This document shows positions 62,986 to 64,000 of a stretch of DNA of 64,000 nt, in pieces. A model generated the notes under the pieces. That model did no database searches. It was not told the DNA's origin and saw only the letters and a program-made list of their open reading frames with translations. The stretch spans positions 14,442,508-14,506,507 of the forward strand of contig OZ024785.1 in NCBI GenBank assembly GCA_964017065.1, given 5' to 3'. The stretch is from Haliclona indistincta (lineage: Eukaryota > Porifera > Demospongiae > Haplosclerida > Chalinidae). Numbering within the stretch: the first letter of the stretch is position 1; the number at the start of each line of letters is the position of its first letter. The position numbers and the translations under genes were made by a program.

Positions 62986-64000
62986 GTGAGCGAGCTCATC
63001 TTTATTCAGGAGATCAGCGTGTTCATCAGCAAGAACTGCGAAATGGCTATGCAAAGACATCCACGGCCTCCACTACCAAGAGGAGCACCGTACGATCGAC
63101 CGCGACAGCCACTGCCGGCAAACCCTGGAAGTCCTCCGCAACATCCTCTACAAAGCACTCTAACTCAAATTCAAATAGAAGTAAGAGCAGTCGCAGGGAA
63201 GATAAGTCGGTTGCAAGACGAACAATCAAACATGGCCAAAAAACTTGATGCTGTAGCCAAATCTATTGAAGAACAGGCAAGATCGAGTTTCAAGATTGAT
63301 AAGTCCAATTTTCTGGTCAGTGATCGTGCTATGAGGCTAGGGTACCAGGACTACATGCAATGAGCTAGAGCCTAACACTCTTCATTGCAGGTACAACTAA
63401 ATGAAGAAGTAACCAATGCTTTCTGTCAGTCTCTGAAGAGAAATTTATCAAAAGAAGAGCTTGCGGTATGGTTATTTTCAATACTATTGCTGCATGATGA
63501 ATAGTATTATGATTGCAGGCGATTATTTCTAGAGTTCTTAAAGAGGAAGCTAAACAAAAGTATAAAATTGATAAGGCAAAGGCCTACATTTTGCACCGTT
63601 TTACTCAGATTCGTTCTGAAGAAAGACGCAGGGTATGTTGAAGATAAATTCATGTTTATGAGTTGTCACTACGTTTTACACATTGTGACATGCAGTTATT
63701 TGGAATTAAACCTTGTGAACCATTCTTGACAATGACAACAGATGAATTTGCTGAGAGATTCGGTGAAACACTAAAGTCTAGTACCGAGAGTATTGAAGTG
63801 TACAAGAAGAATGTTTCTGTGATGGTAAGAAAAATTATTATGGTCGACCGAATGTTTCATATTCTGAAACTTCTATAGAGAAAGTTCATTAGTGAAACAG
63901 GACTAGAGTCTCAAAAGAACACCCATCAGTGTTTTCGTAAATGGCTTGTTAGTAAATTTGCTCAAGGCATCCCATCTGCTGAAGAACTCCAGCAGATGCA
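62986..64000 (+). CDS. Unrecognised multi-exon protein, divergent partner of the KDZ-type gene (runs off window)
   Basis: Exons with GT-AG borders: 62986-63314 (or from ATG 63043), 63391-63463, about 63519-63629, 63696-63822, and 63879 onward. Exon 1 encodes a Pro/Arg-rich start (AMQRHPRPPLPRG) and a likely coiled coil (IQIEVRAVAGKISRLQDEQS). Later exons encode VQLNEEVTNAFCQSLKRNLS, IISRVLKEEAKQKYKID, FGIKPCEPFLTMTTDEFAER and KFISETGLESQKNTHQCFRK. It is rich in charged helices; I recognise no domain. All joins keep frame without stops. Either the second protein of the transposon that carries the KDZ-type gene, or a neighbouring host gene. Confidence 0.6.

Overview
This is eukaryotic, AT-rich, TE-dense DNA. 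The best guess is a demosponge or another early-branching animal. Reasons: very short introns (about 47-60 bp in the gene at 4-6 kb) with GT-AG boundaries, receptor genes combining nidogen-like, PSI and IPT/TIG domains, and a wide animal-type transposon zoo. The species itself is an inference, not something the sequence proves.

Host-like genes. A family of single-pass receptors (signal peptide, NIDO-like region, PSI, three or more IPT/TIG repeats, transmembrane helix, tyrosine-rich tail) is present three times. Copy A (3.9-6.2 kb, +) is 5'-rearranged. Copy B (19.38-22.95 kb, -) looks intact, with 13 exons. Copy C (43.26-46.84 kb, -) carries several inactivating lesions. B and C sit in a direct segmental duplication (about 19.1-25.6 kb and 43.0-48.6 kb). 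A weaker putative low-complexity gene lies at 29.1-31.0 kb.

Mobile elements dominate the rest. 0-3.5 kb: a long foldback element split by a small RecQ-carrying element, a MITE with 9-bp target duplications, and LINE scraps. 6.4-13.1 kb: a Ty3/Gypsy gag-protease relic, then a nest in which a GGGACG-rich TIR element contains a second RecQ-carrying element, a tyrosine-recombinase relic, a hAT relic, a minisatellite and a tRNA-like sequence. 13.1-19 kb: a LINE fragment split by a foldback element whose two arms each carry a broken THAP domain. That element is itself hit by a TA-flanked MITE and a LINE, and a Gypsy integrase relic follows. 31.1-33.4 kb: a pogo-like TIR element holding a full-reading-frame LINE. 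35.4-42.5 kb: a Helitron with an uninterrupted Rep-helicase-OTU reading frame. 48.8-58.4 kb: foldback MITE, a roughly 430-bp tandem array, then a roughly 500-bp tandem array interrupted by an ISL2EU-like element with SWIM and THAP relics. 58.6-64 kb: an apparently intact multi-exon KDZ-type transposase gene (-) head-to-head with an unrecognised multi-exon gene (+) that runs off the window.

The strongest novel-looking signals are the RecQ-carrying TIR family with 9-10 bp duplications (compatible with helicase-bearing Academ elements), the intact zinc-finger/KDZ-like gene with its divergent partner, the phosphotyrosine-tailed NIDO-PSI-TIG receptor family, and the THAP-in-both-arms foldback. All assignments are from reading the sequence; no database search was run.
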